NCBI GenBank assembly: GCA_963966775.1
Contig: CAXAAH010000001.1
Coordinates: 62,001 to 126,000 of the forward strand
Length of the DNA stretch: 64,000 bases
Direction: 5' to 3'
Origin: UBA685 sp002299005
GTDB taxonomy: Bacteria; Pseudomonadota; Alphaproteobacteria; Puniceispirillales; Puniceispirillaceae
The notes beneath the pieces were generated by a model, which searched no databases, was not told the DNA's origin, and saw only the letters and a program-made list of their open reading frames with translations. The translations under genes and the position numbers were made by a program. Positions 17,064-26,700 of this stretch are shown here, in pieces; position 1 is the stretch's first letter; each line of letters begins with the position of its first letter.

Positions 17064-19249
17064 CTCTCTTGATTAAGACGTGCTTGACGATAATTATGCA
17101 TGCGGCTCATCTGATCATGGGCCGCATCAATCGTCTCTAGGGCCGCTTTTGTGATATTTGTGCCAGGCCCAAAGATAGCCTTGACGCCTGCATCATAGAG
17201 GAATTGGTAATCCTGTTCAGGGATAACGCCGCCGCAGATCACCATAATATCCTCAGCCCCCTTATCTTTGAGATGGCTGATAAGCTGTGGGATTAAGGTC
17301 TTATGGCCTGCGGCAAGTGTTGAGATGCCGATGATATGGGCGCCCATGCCAATCGCACTATCTGCCGCCTCGGCTGGTGTCTCGAACAGGGTGCCAACAT
17401 GCACATCCATGCCCATGTCACTAAAGGCAGAGGCAATAACTTTGGCGCCTCTATCATGGCCATCTTGACCAAGCTTTGCCATATAAAGAGATGGGGCTTG
17501 TTCGGTGATGGTCTTGAATTTGCCAAGGGCGGCTTCAATCTCATCAAAGACCGCATCATCGCCAAAGGCGTCACGATAAACGCCTGTCACAAGCTCTGGC
17601 GTGCCTTGATAGCGGTTAAAGACATCGCCTAATGCATCTGAGACCTCGCCCACGGTGGCTCTTGCACGCATGGCTTCGACACTTGCCTCTAGCAAATTGC
17701 CTGTGCCTGTCTTGGCATAATGGCGCAAATCTTCAAGCGTCTTTGCGACTTGTGCATCATCACGTTTTGCTTTGATGGCTTCAAGCTGGGCTATTTGTTC
17801 TTCGCGTACAGCCTGATTATCAATTTCAAGAATATCAATATCGGTGGCTTCTTGCGGCTGGTATTTATTCACACCCACAATGACTTGTGAGCCGCTATCA
17901 ATATGCGCTTGTCTTGCGGCGGCCACTTTTTCAATCTCAGCCTTCGGGAAGCCCTCTTGCACGGCCTTTGTCATGCCGCCCATCTCTTCAACCTGTTCGA
18001 TAAGCGCATTGGCTTTTTCAATCAGCTCATTGGTCAGGCTTTCGACATAGTAAGAGCCAGCAAGCGGGTCAACTGTGTCTGTGATGCCTGTTTCATGTTG
18101 CAGGATAAGCTGTGTGTTGCGGGCAATGCGCGATGATGTTGGGGTCGGCAGGGCAATCGCCTCATCAAATGAATTTGTGTGCAACGATTGTGTGCCACCA
18201 AGCGCGGCGGCAAGTGCCTCGATGGTTGTGCGCACGATGTTATTATACGGGTCTTGTTCTTGCAAAGACGCGCCAGACGTCTGGCAATGCGTGCGCAGCA
18301 TCAATGATTTTTGGTCTTGCGGATCAAATAGCTTTTCCATCCAAACCGCCCAAAGTGTGCGCGCGGCGCGAAGCTTGGCGGCCTCCATAAAGAAGTTCAT
18401 GCCAATCGCAAAGAAGAAGGATAGGCGCGGGGCAAAATCATCCACATTCATGCCATTGCGGCAAGCTGTGCGGACATATTCAAGACCATCTGCCAAGGTA
18501 AAGGCAAGCTCTTGCACATTATTCGCACCAGCCTCTTGCATATGATAGCCAGAGATAGAGATTGAGTTAAATTTCGGCATATGCTGGGCGGTATAGCCAA
18601 TGATGTCAGAGACAATGCGCATAGACGGCTCTGGCGGGTAAATATAGGTATTGCGCACCATGAATTCTTTTAAGATGTCATTTTGAATCGTGCCAGATAG
18701 CTTGGATTTATCAATGCCTTGCTCTTCGCCTGCCACAATAAAGCCTGCCAAAACAGGCAGAACCGCGCCATTCATTGTCATAGAGACAGACATCTCATCA
18801 AGCGGGATGGCATCAAACAGGGTTTTCATATCTTCGACAGAGTCAATCGCAACACCTGCCTTGCCGACATCACCAACGACGCGCGCATGGTCTGAATCAT
18901 AGCCGCGATGGGTGGCAAGGTCGAAGGCAACCGACAGGCCCTTTTGCCCGGCGGCAAGCGCTTTGCGATAGAACTCATTAGAGGCTTTGGCGGTTGAAAA
19001 TCCGGCATATTGGCGGATTGTCCAAGGGCGGCCAACATACATTGAGGCGCGCGGGCCTCTGGTAAAGGGCGCTTGGCCGGGCAGATTATCGATATGTGGT
19101 AATGAGGCGCTGTCTTCTTTGGTATAGAGCGGCTTTATGGTGATGCCTTCGAGCGTTTGCTTGCCATGTGGCTCAGCACTGTCAGATGTGCGCTTCAGCT
19201 CTTTATCAGCTTGTTTCTGCCATTGTTCAAACGCGTCTTTATGTGACAT
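17060..19249 (-). CDS. scpA: Methylmalonyl-CoA mutase
   Basis: A 729-residue adenosylcobalamin enzyme interconverting (R)-methylmalonyl-CoA and succinyl-CoA, the last step of propionate and branched-chain catabolism. The catalytic barrel shows TRGPRASMYVGRPWTIRQYA and FDLATHRGYDSDH. The C-terminal B12 domain shows DGHDRGAKVI, with the cobalt-binding His, then GISTLAAGH and GGVIPEQDY. Length fits the single-polypeptide (MutB/ScpA) type. The G-protein chaperone MeaB and the epimerase are not next to it. No cobalamin riboswitch was seen upstream. Confidence 0.95.
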   Translation of the reverse strand: MSHKDAFEQWQKQADKELKRTSDSAEPHGKQTLEGITIKPLYTKEDSASLPHIDNLPGQAPFTRGPRASMYVGRPWTIRQYAGFSTAKASNEFYRKALAAGQKGLSVAFDLATHRGYDSDHARVVGDVGKAGVAIDSVEDMKTLFDAIPLDEMSVSMTMNGAVLPVLAGFIVAGEEQGIDKSKLSGTIQNDILKEFMVRNTYIYPPEPSMRIVSDIIGYTAQHMPKFNSISISGYHMQEAGANNVQELAFTLADGLEYVRTACRNGMNVDDFAPRLSFFFAIGMNFFMEAAKLRAARTLWAVWMEKLFDPQDQKSLMLRTHCQTSGASLQEQDPYNNIVRTTIEALAAALGGTQSLHTNSFDEAIALPTPTSSRIARNTQLILQHETGITDTVDPLAGSYYVESLTNELIEKANALIEQVEEMGGMTKAVQEGFPKAEIEKVAAARQAHIDSGSQVIVGVNKYQPQEATDIDILEIDNQAVREEQIAQLEAIKAKRDDAQVAKTLEDLRHYAKTGTGNLLEASVEAMRARATVGEVSDALGDVFNRYQGTPELVTGVYRDAFGDDAVFDEIEAALGKFKTITEQAPSLYMAKLGQDGHDRGAKVIASAFSDMGMDVHVGTLFETPAEAADSAIGMGAHIIGISTLAAGHKTLIPQLISHLKDKGAEDIMVICGGVIPEQDYQFLYDAGVKAIFGPGTNITKAALETIDAAHDQMSRMHNYRQARLNQES

Positions 19250-19510
19250 GAAAGGACCTCATCACGCTATTTTTCTCAATTTGCCGCTATAGTAAGCAAT
19301 ACTGCATAAAAGATCTAGTCTGCCTTTGTTTGCGCCGTTGCTTATGCGGGTTAATCAGCCTCTCAAGCTGGTATTAAATATAGATGCAACTGGCACTATC
19401 CATGCAAAAGAGGTTGGGGCAGTGTCATTCCAGATATTTATTTTGGTCACTCTGTAGCCAATTTGTTGCAGTGACGCGCGTTAACCATTTCATTCGGGAG
19501 GATTGTTTCC

Positions 19511-21289
19511 ATGAAAATGACTACGGAAGAAGCTTTTGTAAAAGTACTTCAAATGCATGGTATTGAGCATGCTTTTGGGATCATCGGTTCAGCCATGATG
19601 CCTATTTCTGACTTGTTCCCTCAAGCTGGCATCACATTTTGGGATGCCGCTCATGAATGTAATGCGGGCATGATGGCCGATGGCTTCACAAGAGCGTCTG
19701 GTAAGATGTCAATGATGGTTGCGCAAAATGGCCCGGGTATCACAAATTTTGTGACACCTGTGAAGACCGCTTATTGGAACCACACACCGCTTCTATTGGT
19801 GACACCGCAAGCCGCGAATAAGACAATCGGCCAAGGTGGTTTCCAAGAAGTTGAGCAAATGGCTTTGTTCAAAGATATGGTTGCCTACCAAGAAGAAGTG
19901 CGTGATGCCTCTCGTATCGCTGAAGTTTTGAACCGTGTTATTTTGCAAGCAAAACGCGCCTCAGCCCCTGCACAGATTAACGTGCCACGCGATTTCTGGA
20001 CGCAGGTTGTTGATATTGAATTGCCAGCTGTTGTTGAATTTGAGCGCCCATCAGGCGGTGAAGATGCACTAGCACAAGCGGCTGAATTGCTCTCATCAGC
20101 GAAATTCCCTGTGATGCTAAACGGCGCTGGTGTCGTGATTGGCGGCGCGATTGATGCCTCGATGAAATTGGCAGAACGCCTTGATGCGCCAGTATGTTGT
20201 GGTTACCAGCATAATGACGCTTTCCCGGGCTCACATCCGCTATTTGCTGGCCCGCTTGGCTATAATGGCTCAAAGGCTGGTATGGAGCTTATCTCTAAGG
20301 CTGATGTTGTGTTGGCATTGGGTACACGCTTGAACCCATTTTCAACATTGCCGGGCTATGGCATTGATTACTGGCCAAAAGATGCCAAGATTATTCAGGT
20401 TGATATCAACCCTGACCGTATTGGCCTCACAAAGCCTGTGTCTGTTGGTATCGTCGGCGATGCCAAGAAAGTGGCTGAACAGCTATTGGCGAAATTAGGT
20501 GATGCCGCTGGCGATGCGGGCCGTGATGCACGTAAATCACTGATTGCCACAACAAAATCAGCTTGGGCACAAGAGCTTACCTCGCTTGACCATGAAGATG
20601 ATGATCCGGGCACAAGTTGGAATGAACGCGCACGTGATAGAGAGCCACAGAAAATGTCACCTCGTATGGCATGGCGCGCGATTACATCTGCGATGCCGCA
20701 AGATGCGATTATCTCATCAGATATTGGCAATAACTGTGCGATTGGTAACGCCTATCCAACATTCGAAGATGGCCGCAAATACCTTGCGCCAGGTCTGTTT
20801 GGCCCTTGTGGTTATGGTCTGCCAGCGATTATGGGTGCGAAAATTGGTCGCCCTGATGTGCCTGTGATTGGTTTTGCCGGTGATGGTGCCTTTGGTATCT
20901 CAATGAACGAAATGACAGCGATTGGTCGTAATGAATGGCCGCCTATCACAATGATTATCTTCCGCAACTATCAGTGGGGTGCTGAGAAGCGTAACACAAC
21001 ATTGTGGTTCGAAGATAATTTCGTTGGCACAGAGCTTGATACAGGCGTTCAATATGCTGGTATCGCTGAGGCTTGTGGTGTGAAGGGTATTCAGGTCGAT
21101 TCAATGGCGAATTTGGAAGACGCGCTAAATGCGGCGATTGATGCCCAAATGAATAAGGGCGAGACGACATTCATCGAAGTGTTGCTTAACCAAGAGCTAG
21201 GTGAGCCTTTCCGCCGTGATGCAATGAAAAAGCCTGTTGCGGTTGCCGGTATCAGCAAAGATGATATGCGCCCACAGCAAGGGGCATAG
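19511..21289 (+). CDS. xsc: Sulfoacetaldehyde acetyltransferase
   Basis: A 592-residue thiamine-diphosphate enzyme converting sulfoacetaldehyde plus phosphate to acetyl phosphate and sulfite, the desulfonating step for taurine and related C2 sulfonates. The N-terminus (FGIIGSAMMPISDLFPQAG, then AHECNAGMMADGFTRASG) and the ThDP motif (GDGAFGISMNEMTAIGRNEW) are those of Xsc rather than acetolactate synthase. GGGAGGATT precedes ATG 19511. A strong terminator follows. The next operon makes siroheme and sulfite reductase, which could use the released sulfite. No phosphate acetyltransferase is adjacent. Confidence 0.93.
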   Translation: MKMTTEEAFVKVLQMHGIEHAFGIIGSAMMPISDLFPQAGITFWDAAHECNAGMMADGFTRASGKMSMMVAQNGPGITNFVTPVKTAYWNHTPLLLVTPQAANKTIGQGGFQEVEQMALFKDMVAYQEEVRDASRIAEVLNRVILQAKRASAPAQINVPRDFWTQVVDIELPAVVEFERPSGGEDALAQAAELLSSAKFPVMLNGAGVVIGGAIDASMKLAERLDAPVCCGYQHNDAFPGSHPLFAGPLGYNGSKAGMELISKADVVLALGTRLNPFSTLPGYGIDYWPKDAKIIQVDINPDRIGLTKPVSVGIVGDAKKVAEQLLAKLGDAAGDAGRDARKSLIATTKSAWAQELTSLDHEDDDPGTSWNERARDREPQKMSPRMAWRAITSAMPQDAIISSDIGNNCAIGNAYPTFEDGRKYLAPGLFGPCGYGLPAIMGAKIGRPDVPVIGFAGDGAFGISMNEMTAIGRNEWPPITMIIFRNYQWGAEKRNTTLWFEDNFVGTELDTGVQYAGIAEACGVKGIQVDSMANLEDALNAAIDAQMNKGETTFIEVLLNQELGEPFRRDAMKKPVAVAGISKDDMRPQQGA

Positions 21290-21320
21290 CTTCCGAAACT
21301 AAGCAAAATCTAATGAATTA

Positions 21321-21357
21321 GAGCGTACCTTTATGATGAGGGTGCGCTCTTTTTTTT
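21321..21357 (+). terminator. Rho-independent terminator after xsc
   Basis: GAGCGTACC (21321-21329) pairs with GGTGCGCTC (21341-21349), with one G-U pair and an 11-base loop, followed by a run of T. It ends the xsc transcript before the siroheme/sulfite reductase operon, so the two are probably separate units. Confidence 0.88.
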
Positions 21358-21518
21358 GCCTGAATAGCTTGCTAGTAATGTCACGCATGCAGGCAATATT
21401 TTCTAAAATTCTCCTGAAATTGTGAAATATCTGACTAAATCCCTTATTCTGCGATTGTAGATTAAGAATATTTTGCGAAATTGACAGCTCTGTAAAGGTT
21501 TTTAAAAAGGAGCCTGTC

Positions 21519-22964
21519 ATGAAGCATTTTCCCATCTATTTAAAGGTGACAGACAAGCGCATTTGCATTATCGGCAATGAGGATGATGCGGTTGCCAAAG
21601 CGCGGCTTGTCGCTAAGTCAGAAGCGCTGGTTGAGATTTACGCTAGTGCGCCTGAAGAGGGGCTGTCTGCTCTCATTAAGAACATGACAGACAAGGGGAC
21701 AGGGCAGGCAATAAAGCATTATCCGCGCGCCTTTGATGCCTCTGATCGTGATGATGAGGCGCGCCCTCCCATTGCCTTTGTCTATCTCACAGGCCCTGAT
21801 GCGTCTTTGATGGCGCTGTTCACAGCCGCCCATATCCCCTTTTGCGTGATTGATAATCTGGCCGCTAGTACCTTTACGACGCCGGCGATTATCGACCGTG
21901 CGCCGCTGAGTATTGCGATTGGCACCGAGGGGCAAGCGCCTGTCTTGGCACGCCTTTTAAAAAAGGAATTTGAAGAGCGTTTGCCACAATCTTATGGTGT
22001 GCTTGCGCGCGTCGCAGGGGCTTTGCGTGAAAAGGTTGGCGCGCAACTCTTGGCACCGCAAGCACGTGATTTTTGGGCCCGCTATTTCGAGGGGGCACAT
22101 AGCCAGATGGATGGGGCAGGTGCCCATGCGCATGGCGAATATCTGCTAGCTGAGATGGGCGGGGCGCCACAAGCACAGCCACCTGTCTGGTTTGTCGGGG
22201 CAGGGCCGGGATCACCTGATTTACTGACCATGCAAGCACGCCGTCTTTTGCATGAGGCAGATATCATCTTGCATGACAGGCTTGTGCCGCCCGCCATCCT
22301 AGAGCTATGCCGGCGAGAGGCTGAGGTGATTGAGGTTGGCAAAAAGGGCTTTGAAGCCTCATGGCGTCAAGCTGATATCAATGCGCTGATGGTCGCAAAG
22401 GCGCAAACAGGTCAAAAACTTGTGCGCTTAAAATCAGGTGATGCAACCATTTTTGGCCGCCTAGATGAAGAGATTACGGCCCTTGATGGTTATAATATCC
22501 CCTTTGAAATTGCCGCTGGCCTCACAAGCGCTAGTGCAGGGGCGGCGCAGATGGGGGCGTCTCTTACCAAGCGCGGGCGCAATTCAGGCTTTCGTATCCT
22601 GACAGGTCATGATGTGAATGGCTATGCGGACCATGATTGGCGTGAAATGGCCAAGGGCCTGCGTGAGGATGACTTTACGGCAGCTGTCTATATGTCTGTG
22701 CGCGCGGCGTCTTATCTTTCAGGGCGGCTTATCATGCATGGCGCGCCGCCGCAGATAAAGGTGACGATAGCTGAGAATATTTCGCGCAAAGATGAAGGTT
22801 GGCTTGTGACCAGCCTCGGTGATTTGCCGCGTGCCATCGCACAGGCAGATATCACAGGGCCTGCTTTGATCTATTTAGGGCTAGCCCCGCATCAGGCACA
22901 TCTTGCCAATTTGCGGCCTCTTGCGTGGAAGGAGGCACTGCCACATGTCACAGAGCAAGCTTAA
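21519..22964 (+). CDS. cysG: Siroheme synthase (CysG-like, fused dehydrogenase/methyltransferase)
   Basis: A 481-residue two-part protein. The N-terminal 210 residues correspond to precorrin-2 dehydrogenase/ferrochelatase, and the rest to uroporphyrinogen-III C-methyltransferase. The latter shows VGAGPGSPDLLTMQA, LKSGDATIFGR and SLTKRGRNSGF. Together these make siroheme for sulfite reductase. The NAD-binding glycine motif, usually GGG-type, reads ICIIGNEDDAVAKA here, so the dehydrogenase half is diverged. AAAAAGGAG precedes ATG 21519. It is first in an operon with DUF2849, sulfite reductase and DUF934 genes. Confidence 0.92.
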   Translation: MKHFPIYLKVTDKRICIIGNEDDAVAKARLVAKSEALVEIYASAPEEGLSALIKNMTDKGTGQAIKHYPRAFDASDRDDEARPPIAFVYLTGPDASLMALFTAAHIPFCVIDNLAASTFTTPAIIDRAPLSIAIGTEGQAPVLARLLKKEFEERLPQSYGVLARVAGALREKVGAQLLAPQARDFWARYFEGAHSQMDGAGAHAHGEYLLAEMGGAPQAQPPVWFVGAGPGSPDLLTMQARRLLHEADIILHDRLVPPAILELCRREAEVIEVGKKGFEASWRQADINALMVAKAQTGQKLVRLKSGDATIFGRLDEEITALDGYNIPFEIAAGLTSASAGAAQMGASLTKRGRNSGFRILTGHDVNGYADHDWREMAKGLREDDFTAAVYMSVRAASYLSGRLIMHGAPPQIKVTIAENISRKDEGWLVTSLGDLPRAIAQADITGPALIYLGLAPHQAHLANLRPLAWKEALPHVTEQA

Positions 22965-23289
22965 AACCATCAAAGGGGTGCATCCGCGGTATTTTGCCGT
23001 CACAGCTAACCTGCTTTTGACAGGTGATGTGGTCTATCTATCACCAACGGGCAGATGGGTTTGGGATGTAACGCATGCCAAGCAATTTAAAACCGAGACA
23101 AGCGCAGAAGAAGCGGTGCGTGAATGCCAAAGCCTCTATGCCAATCAAACGGTGGGCATTTACCTCATCGCGCTTGATGAGGCTGGCTGGCCGCTTAGTA
23201 CCAAAGAGCAACTGCGCACAAAAGGCCCAAGTAATTATCACCACAATAATCGCAATGGCCAACAACTAGTCGCAAATCGCAAAAGATAG
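22945..23289 (+). CDS. DUF2849 protein, sulfite-reductase associated
   Basis: A 114-residue soluble protein. It opens MSQSKLKTIKG and contains VTANLLLTGDVVYLSPTGRWV, matching DUF2849, found beside cysI in alphaproteobacteria. The tail is basic and Asn/His-rich (YHHNNRNGQQL). ATG 22945 lies inside the end of the siroheme synthase gene (20-base overlap), implying coupled translation. Its biochemical role is unknown; context points to sulfite reduction, perhaps electron supply or cofactor handling. Confidence 0.85.
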   Translation: MSQSKLKTIKGVHPRYFAVTANLLLTGDVVYLSPTGRWVWDVTHAKQFKTETSAEEAVRECQSLYANQTVGIYLIALDEAGWPLSTKEQLRTKGPSNYHHNNRNGQQLVANRKR

Positions 23290-23297
23290 GATCGCCC

Positions 23298-24947
23298 ATG
23301 TATCATTATCAAGATTTTGACAGAGATTTTGTCAAAGACAGAGTCTCTGAATTTAGAACGATTACCCAACGTCGCATTGACGGTGTGCTTAGCGAAGATG
23401 AGTATAAGCCCTTTCGGTTGCAAAATGGCCTCTATCTCCAGCTTCATGCCTATATGCTGCAGGTGGCAATCCCTTATGGCACCTTGTCATCGCGCCAAAT
23501 GCATAAATTAGCTGATATCGCTGAGCGTTGGGATAAGGGCTATGGGCATTTCACCACGCGTCAAAATATCCAGTTTAATTGGATGAAATTAGCCGATGTC
23601 GGCGATGTGCTTGAGGCATTATCTGAGGTGGATATGCACGCTATCCAGACCTCTGGCAATTGTATTCGCAATGTCACAGCGGATCATTTCGCAGGCTGCG
23701 CACCAGATGAAATTGAAGATCCGCGCATGGTGGCTGAATTACTGCGCCAATGGTCAACGGCGCATCCTGAATTTGCCTTCCTGCCGCGTAAGTTTAAGAT
23801 TGCTGTCAGCGGTGCTCCTAATGATAGGGCAGTGATTGCCTTTCATGATATTGGTATCCAGATTGTCCAAAATAGGGATGGTGAGACGGGCTATCGTATC
23901 TTGATAGGCGGCGGTCTTGGGCGCACGCCGCTTATTGGCCAAGAATTATCTGCGTTTGTGCCAAAGGCTGATTTGCTGTGCTATCTTGAGGCGGTGATGC
24001 ATATTTATAACCGCTATGGCAGGCGTGATAATAAATATAAAGCGCGTATCAAAATTCTTGTGCAAGAGAACGGGCTGGCGCAAACAAAGGCGCAGATTGA
24101 CGCCTATTTTGCGCAAATCAAAAAGACACATCGCCCCCTATCAGAGACGTTACTGCGCAAGATAAAAGATGATTTTGCCCTCCCTAACCTTAGCAAGGCA
24201 AGCGCGTTTGATCTTGAAGCGCAAATGGCCTTATCACCTGCTTTTGCACGCTGGGCGGGGCAATCAGTGCATGCGCACCGTGATGAAAATCATGTCAGCA
24301 TAACCATATCGCTGAAGAAGCAAGGGGCGACACCGGGGGATGCGAGCACGGCGCAAATGCGCGTCATGGCAGAGCTGGCAAAGGCCTATGCGTATGATGA
24401 ATTGCGTGTCAGCCATGAGCAAAACATCATCTTACCGCATGTGCCAAAAGAACATCTGTTAGCCATTTACCAAGCCTTGCAAGAGGCTGATTTGGCGGCG
24501 GCAAATATTGGGCTCGTCTCTGATATTATCGCCTGCCCGGGGCTTGATTATTGCAGTCTTGCGACGGCGCGCTCTATCACCATCGCCCAGCAAATCGCGA
24601 CGCATTTTGAGGGGCTGAAAACAGAATATGATATTGGCCCGATGAAAATTAAAATCTCAGGCTGTATCAATGCTTGCGGTCATCATCATGTCGGGCATAT
24701 TGGCATTCTTGGCCTTGATAGGGCCGGGGTGGAGAATTACCAAATCACCATCGGCGGTGATGGCACACAGGATGCGGCAATTGGTGAGCGCACAGGGCCG
24801 GGCTTTTCTTATGAGCAAATTATCGCCGCGATAGATAGGATCATTGCCCATTATCTGGCCAAGCGGACCGGTAAGGATGAGAGTTTTCTTGCCTATTATA
24901 AACGCGTTGGCATCACCCCGTTTAAGGAGGTGCTTTATCATGCCTGA
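23298..24947 (+). CDS. cysI: Sulfite reductase hemoprotein (siroheme/4Fe-4S)
   Basis: A 549-residue nitrite/sulfite reductase-family protein. It has the duplicated siroheme fold with TSGNCIRNVTADHFAGCAPD in the first half. The cluster-binding cysteines are in ACPGLDYCSLA and ISGCINACGHHHVGH (CX5C...CX3C) near the C-terminus. It reduces sulfite to sulfide with six electrons. It lies between DUF2849 and DUF934 genes and after siroheme synthase, which favours sulfite over nitrite as substrate. No flavoprotein CysJ is linked, so ferredoxin or another donor is likely. Confidence 0.92.
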   Translation: MYHYQDFDRDFVKDRVSEFRTITQRRIDGVLSEDEYKPFRLQNGLYLQLHAYMLQVAIPYGTLSSRQMHKLADIAERWDKGYGHFTTRQNIQFNWMKLADVGDVLEALSEVDMHAIQTSGNCIRNVTADHFAGCAPDEIEDPRMVAELLRQWSTAHPEFAFLPRKFKIAVSGAPNDRAVIAFHDIGIQIVQNRDGETGYRILIGGGLGRTPLIGQELSAFVPKADLLCYLEAVMHIYNRYGRRDNKYKARIKILVQENGLAQTKAQIDAYFAQIKKTHRPLSETLLRKIKDDFALPNLSKASAFDLEAQMALSPAFARWAGQSVHAHRDENHVSITISLKKQGATPGDASTAQMRVMAELAKAYAYDELRVSHEQNIILPHVPKEHLLAIYQALQEADLAAANIGLVSDIIACPGLDYCSLATARSITIAQQIATHFEGLKTEYDIGPMKIKISGCINACGHHHVGHIGILGLDRAGVENYQITIGGDGTQDAAIGERTGPGFSYEQIIAAIDRIIAHYLAKRTGKDESFLAYYKRVGITPFKEVLYHA

Positions 24948-25344
24948 TGTAAATTCAACGAGTATAAATTTAACGGGTATATATGTCACCGATAACGGGT
25001 TTGCGGCCTATAAAGCCCTAACCCCCATTCGCGCCGTGACAGTGGAAGAGGCGCCAGAGGATTTGGATGAGGTGCTAAACGGTATCGCAGAGGTGCATAT
25101 CTCCTTTGCCTCGCCAGCCGATGGGCGCGGCTTTTCAACGGCAAGATGTCTGCGCGATAGGGGCTATCAGGGCCGGGTGATCGCGGTGGGCGGCTTGGTG
25201 TGTGATCAATATCGTCATGCGCGTCAATCAGGATTTGATGGGGTGCTGATAAGCCAAGAACAAGCGGCAAAGATGCCAGAGCGACATTGGCTTGAGCAAG
25301 CTAATCGTGTGGCTGTTAATTATCGTGCGCAGATTTATGCCTGA
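24940..25344 (+). CDS. DUF934 protein, sulfite-reductase associated
   Basis: A 134-residue protein of the DUF934 family, which accompanies cysI in many proteobacteria. Landmarks are FASPADGRGFSTARCLRDRGYQG and GGLVCDQYRHARQSGFDGV. ATG 24940 overlaps the cysI stop by eight bases. In many genomes cysH follows this gene; here the next gene is on the other strand, so no PAPS/APS reductase is present at this locus. Function unknown, inferred to support sulfite reductase. Confidence 0.87.
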   Translation: MPDVNSTSINLTGIYVTDNGFAAYKALTPIRAVTVEEAPEDLDEVLNGIAEVHISFASPADGRGFSTARCLRDRGYQGRVIAVGGLVCDQYRHARQSGFDGVLISQEQAAKMPERHWLEQANRVAVNYRAQIYA

Positions 25345-26501
25345 TAAAAATACCAGCCATAGGCCAATATTAACGCAGGGACAGTCGAATAAAGTGTCGC
25401 AACCAAAGCTGCCTTTGGTGCCAGCGCGATGGCGGGGAATAGCGCATCACCATCATTGCTAATCGCATTACCGATTTGCGCAGATAGCGGCACAATGCCT
25501 GCCAAATAGAGGGTTGTGACAAGCACTTGCGGCCCACATCCGGGCAACAGACCAATCGCAACAGCCATCAGCGGCAACCAGATAGTCAGCCCTTGGAATA
25601 ATTCAGATAGCTCATAGCCTGTGACGAATAAAGAGACTTCAAATACCAAAAAGGCAATGATGACCCAGCCCGTAACAAAATTTGTGTCAGCAATTGTTTG
25701 ACGCACTATGTTGCTTGTTGGCTGTTCAGATTGGCCCTGTTTTAAGAAGCGCGGTAACAGCCACATCGCAAAGCATAATAAACCAGCCATGAAGCCAAAG
25801 ACTGTGACAGGTTGGTCTGTTAACTGGTTGGCAAAGAGCGGGTCGAGATCGATTTGAAACGCGCCAAACACCCCGATGACAATGCCAGGGATAATCGCAA
25901 GAAGCCAAATGCGGTTAACAAATTCTGGCGCATCTTGTCTTGAGGCGGCGGTGGTATCGTCTTTTGACTGTCTGTCTTTTGGGCGAAGGAAATCTTTGCC
26001 GTGAATAGCGTCTACCAAATAGCCAGACACCGTGCCAACAACAAGGCCAATAACCATGATAAGCATGCCTGTGACAGGCTCTTTGGCGATCAGCAAAAAG
26101 GCGGCATCTCCCATGGTGGCGGTCAATGTGGCAAGCACAGCCCCAAAGCTAAGGCGGCCTGAGACATAATTTGTGACAACAATAATCGCCCCGCCGCAAC
26201 CGGGCAATGCGCCAAGAGCTGCCGCGATCGGCACCTGCCATGCGCCAGAGCGTGATAGTAGCTGAACCGCATTAAACCCAAAGAGGCGCTCAAGCCCATA
26301 AAAAATAAGCAAGGTTGCGGCAACAAAAGTTGTTACCTGAAGATAGGCATCGGCAATTGTTGAGATAATCACCTGCGCAAATTGCGCATCAAGCAATGAC
26401 CAAATCCCCAACATCAACGCAACAATCAGCAAGCCCCAATAAATTGGAGCAGGGCGTCTTGTCGCCTCAAGCGGGGTTTTTTCAATATACAAGGATGTCA
26501 T
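25335..26501 (-). CDS. Putative 10-TM heavy-metal/manganese exporter (ArsP_2-like)
   Basis: A 388-residue membrane protein with two homologous halves. Each carries a glycine/cysteine motif: ALGALPGCGGAIIVV in the first and IGLLPGCGPQVLVT in the second. This is characteristic of the ArsP_2 (putative manganese or heavy-metal exporter) family. A charged cytoplasmic linker (RPKDRQSKDD) separates the halves. It converges on the sulfite reductase operon with a ten-base overlap. Substrate is inferred from family only. Confidence 0.75.
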   Translation of the reverse strand: MTSLYIEKTPLEATRRPAPIYWGLLIVALMLGIWSLLDAQFAQVIISTIADAYLQVTTFVAATLLIFYGLERLFGFNAVQLLSRSGAWQVPIAAALGALPGCGGAIIVVTNYVSGRLSFGAVLATLTATMGDAAFLLIAKEPVTGMLIMVIGLVVGTVSGYLVDAIHGKDFLRPKDRQSKDDTTAASRQDAPEFVNRIWLLAIIPGIVIGVFGAFQIDLDPLFANQLTDQPVTVFGFMAGLLCFAMWLLPRFLKQGQSEQPTSNIVRQTIADTNFVTGWVIIAFLVFEVSLFVTGYELSELFQGLTIWLPLMAVAIGLLPGCGPQVLVTTLYLAGIVPLSAQIGNAISNDGDALFPAIALAPKAALVATLYSTVPALILAYGWYFYQA

Positions 26502-26700
26502 GCCATCATTACGTAAATTCAGTTATGCTTCTAATTTGTTGCACGCCTTATGAATTTAGTCAAGGCTAAGTTTGGTAGGTGATTATTATTAGGCCGGCAA
26601 CTCTTACGTGCGGCATTTGTGCCATTTATGAAGGTTGAGATTTGCCTCAGAAAGCACTATATGGGGGGTGAGATTAAGACTATGTTAGAAGGATAAAAAC

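Noticed and set aside
18075..18545. 156-codon forward ORF as a gene
   Set aside because: It is a mirror frame of the methylmalonyl-CoA mutase gene.
19250..19510. Cobalamin riboswitch before methylmalonyl-CoA mutase
   Set aside because: No B12-box-like sequence or matching structure could be seen in the gap.
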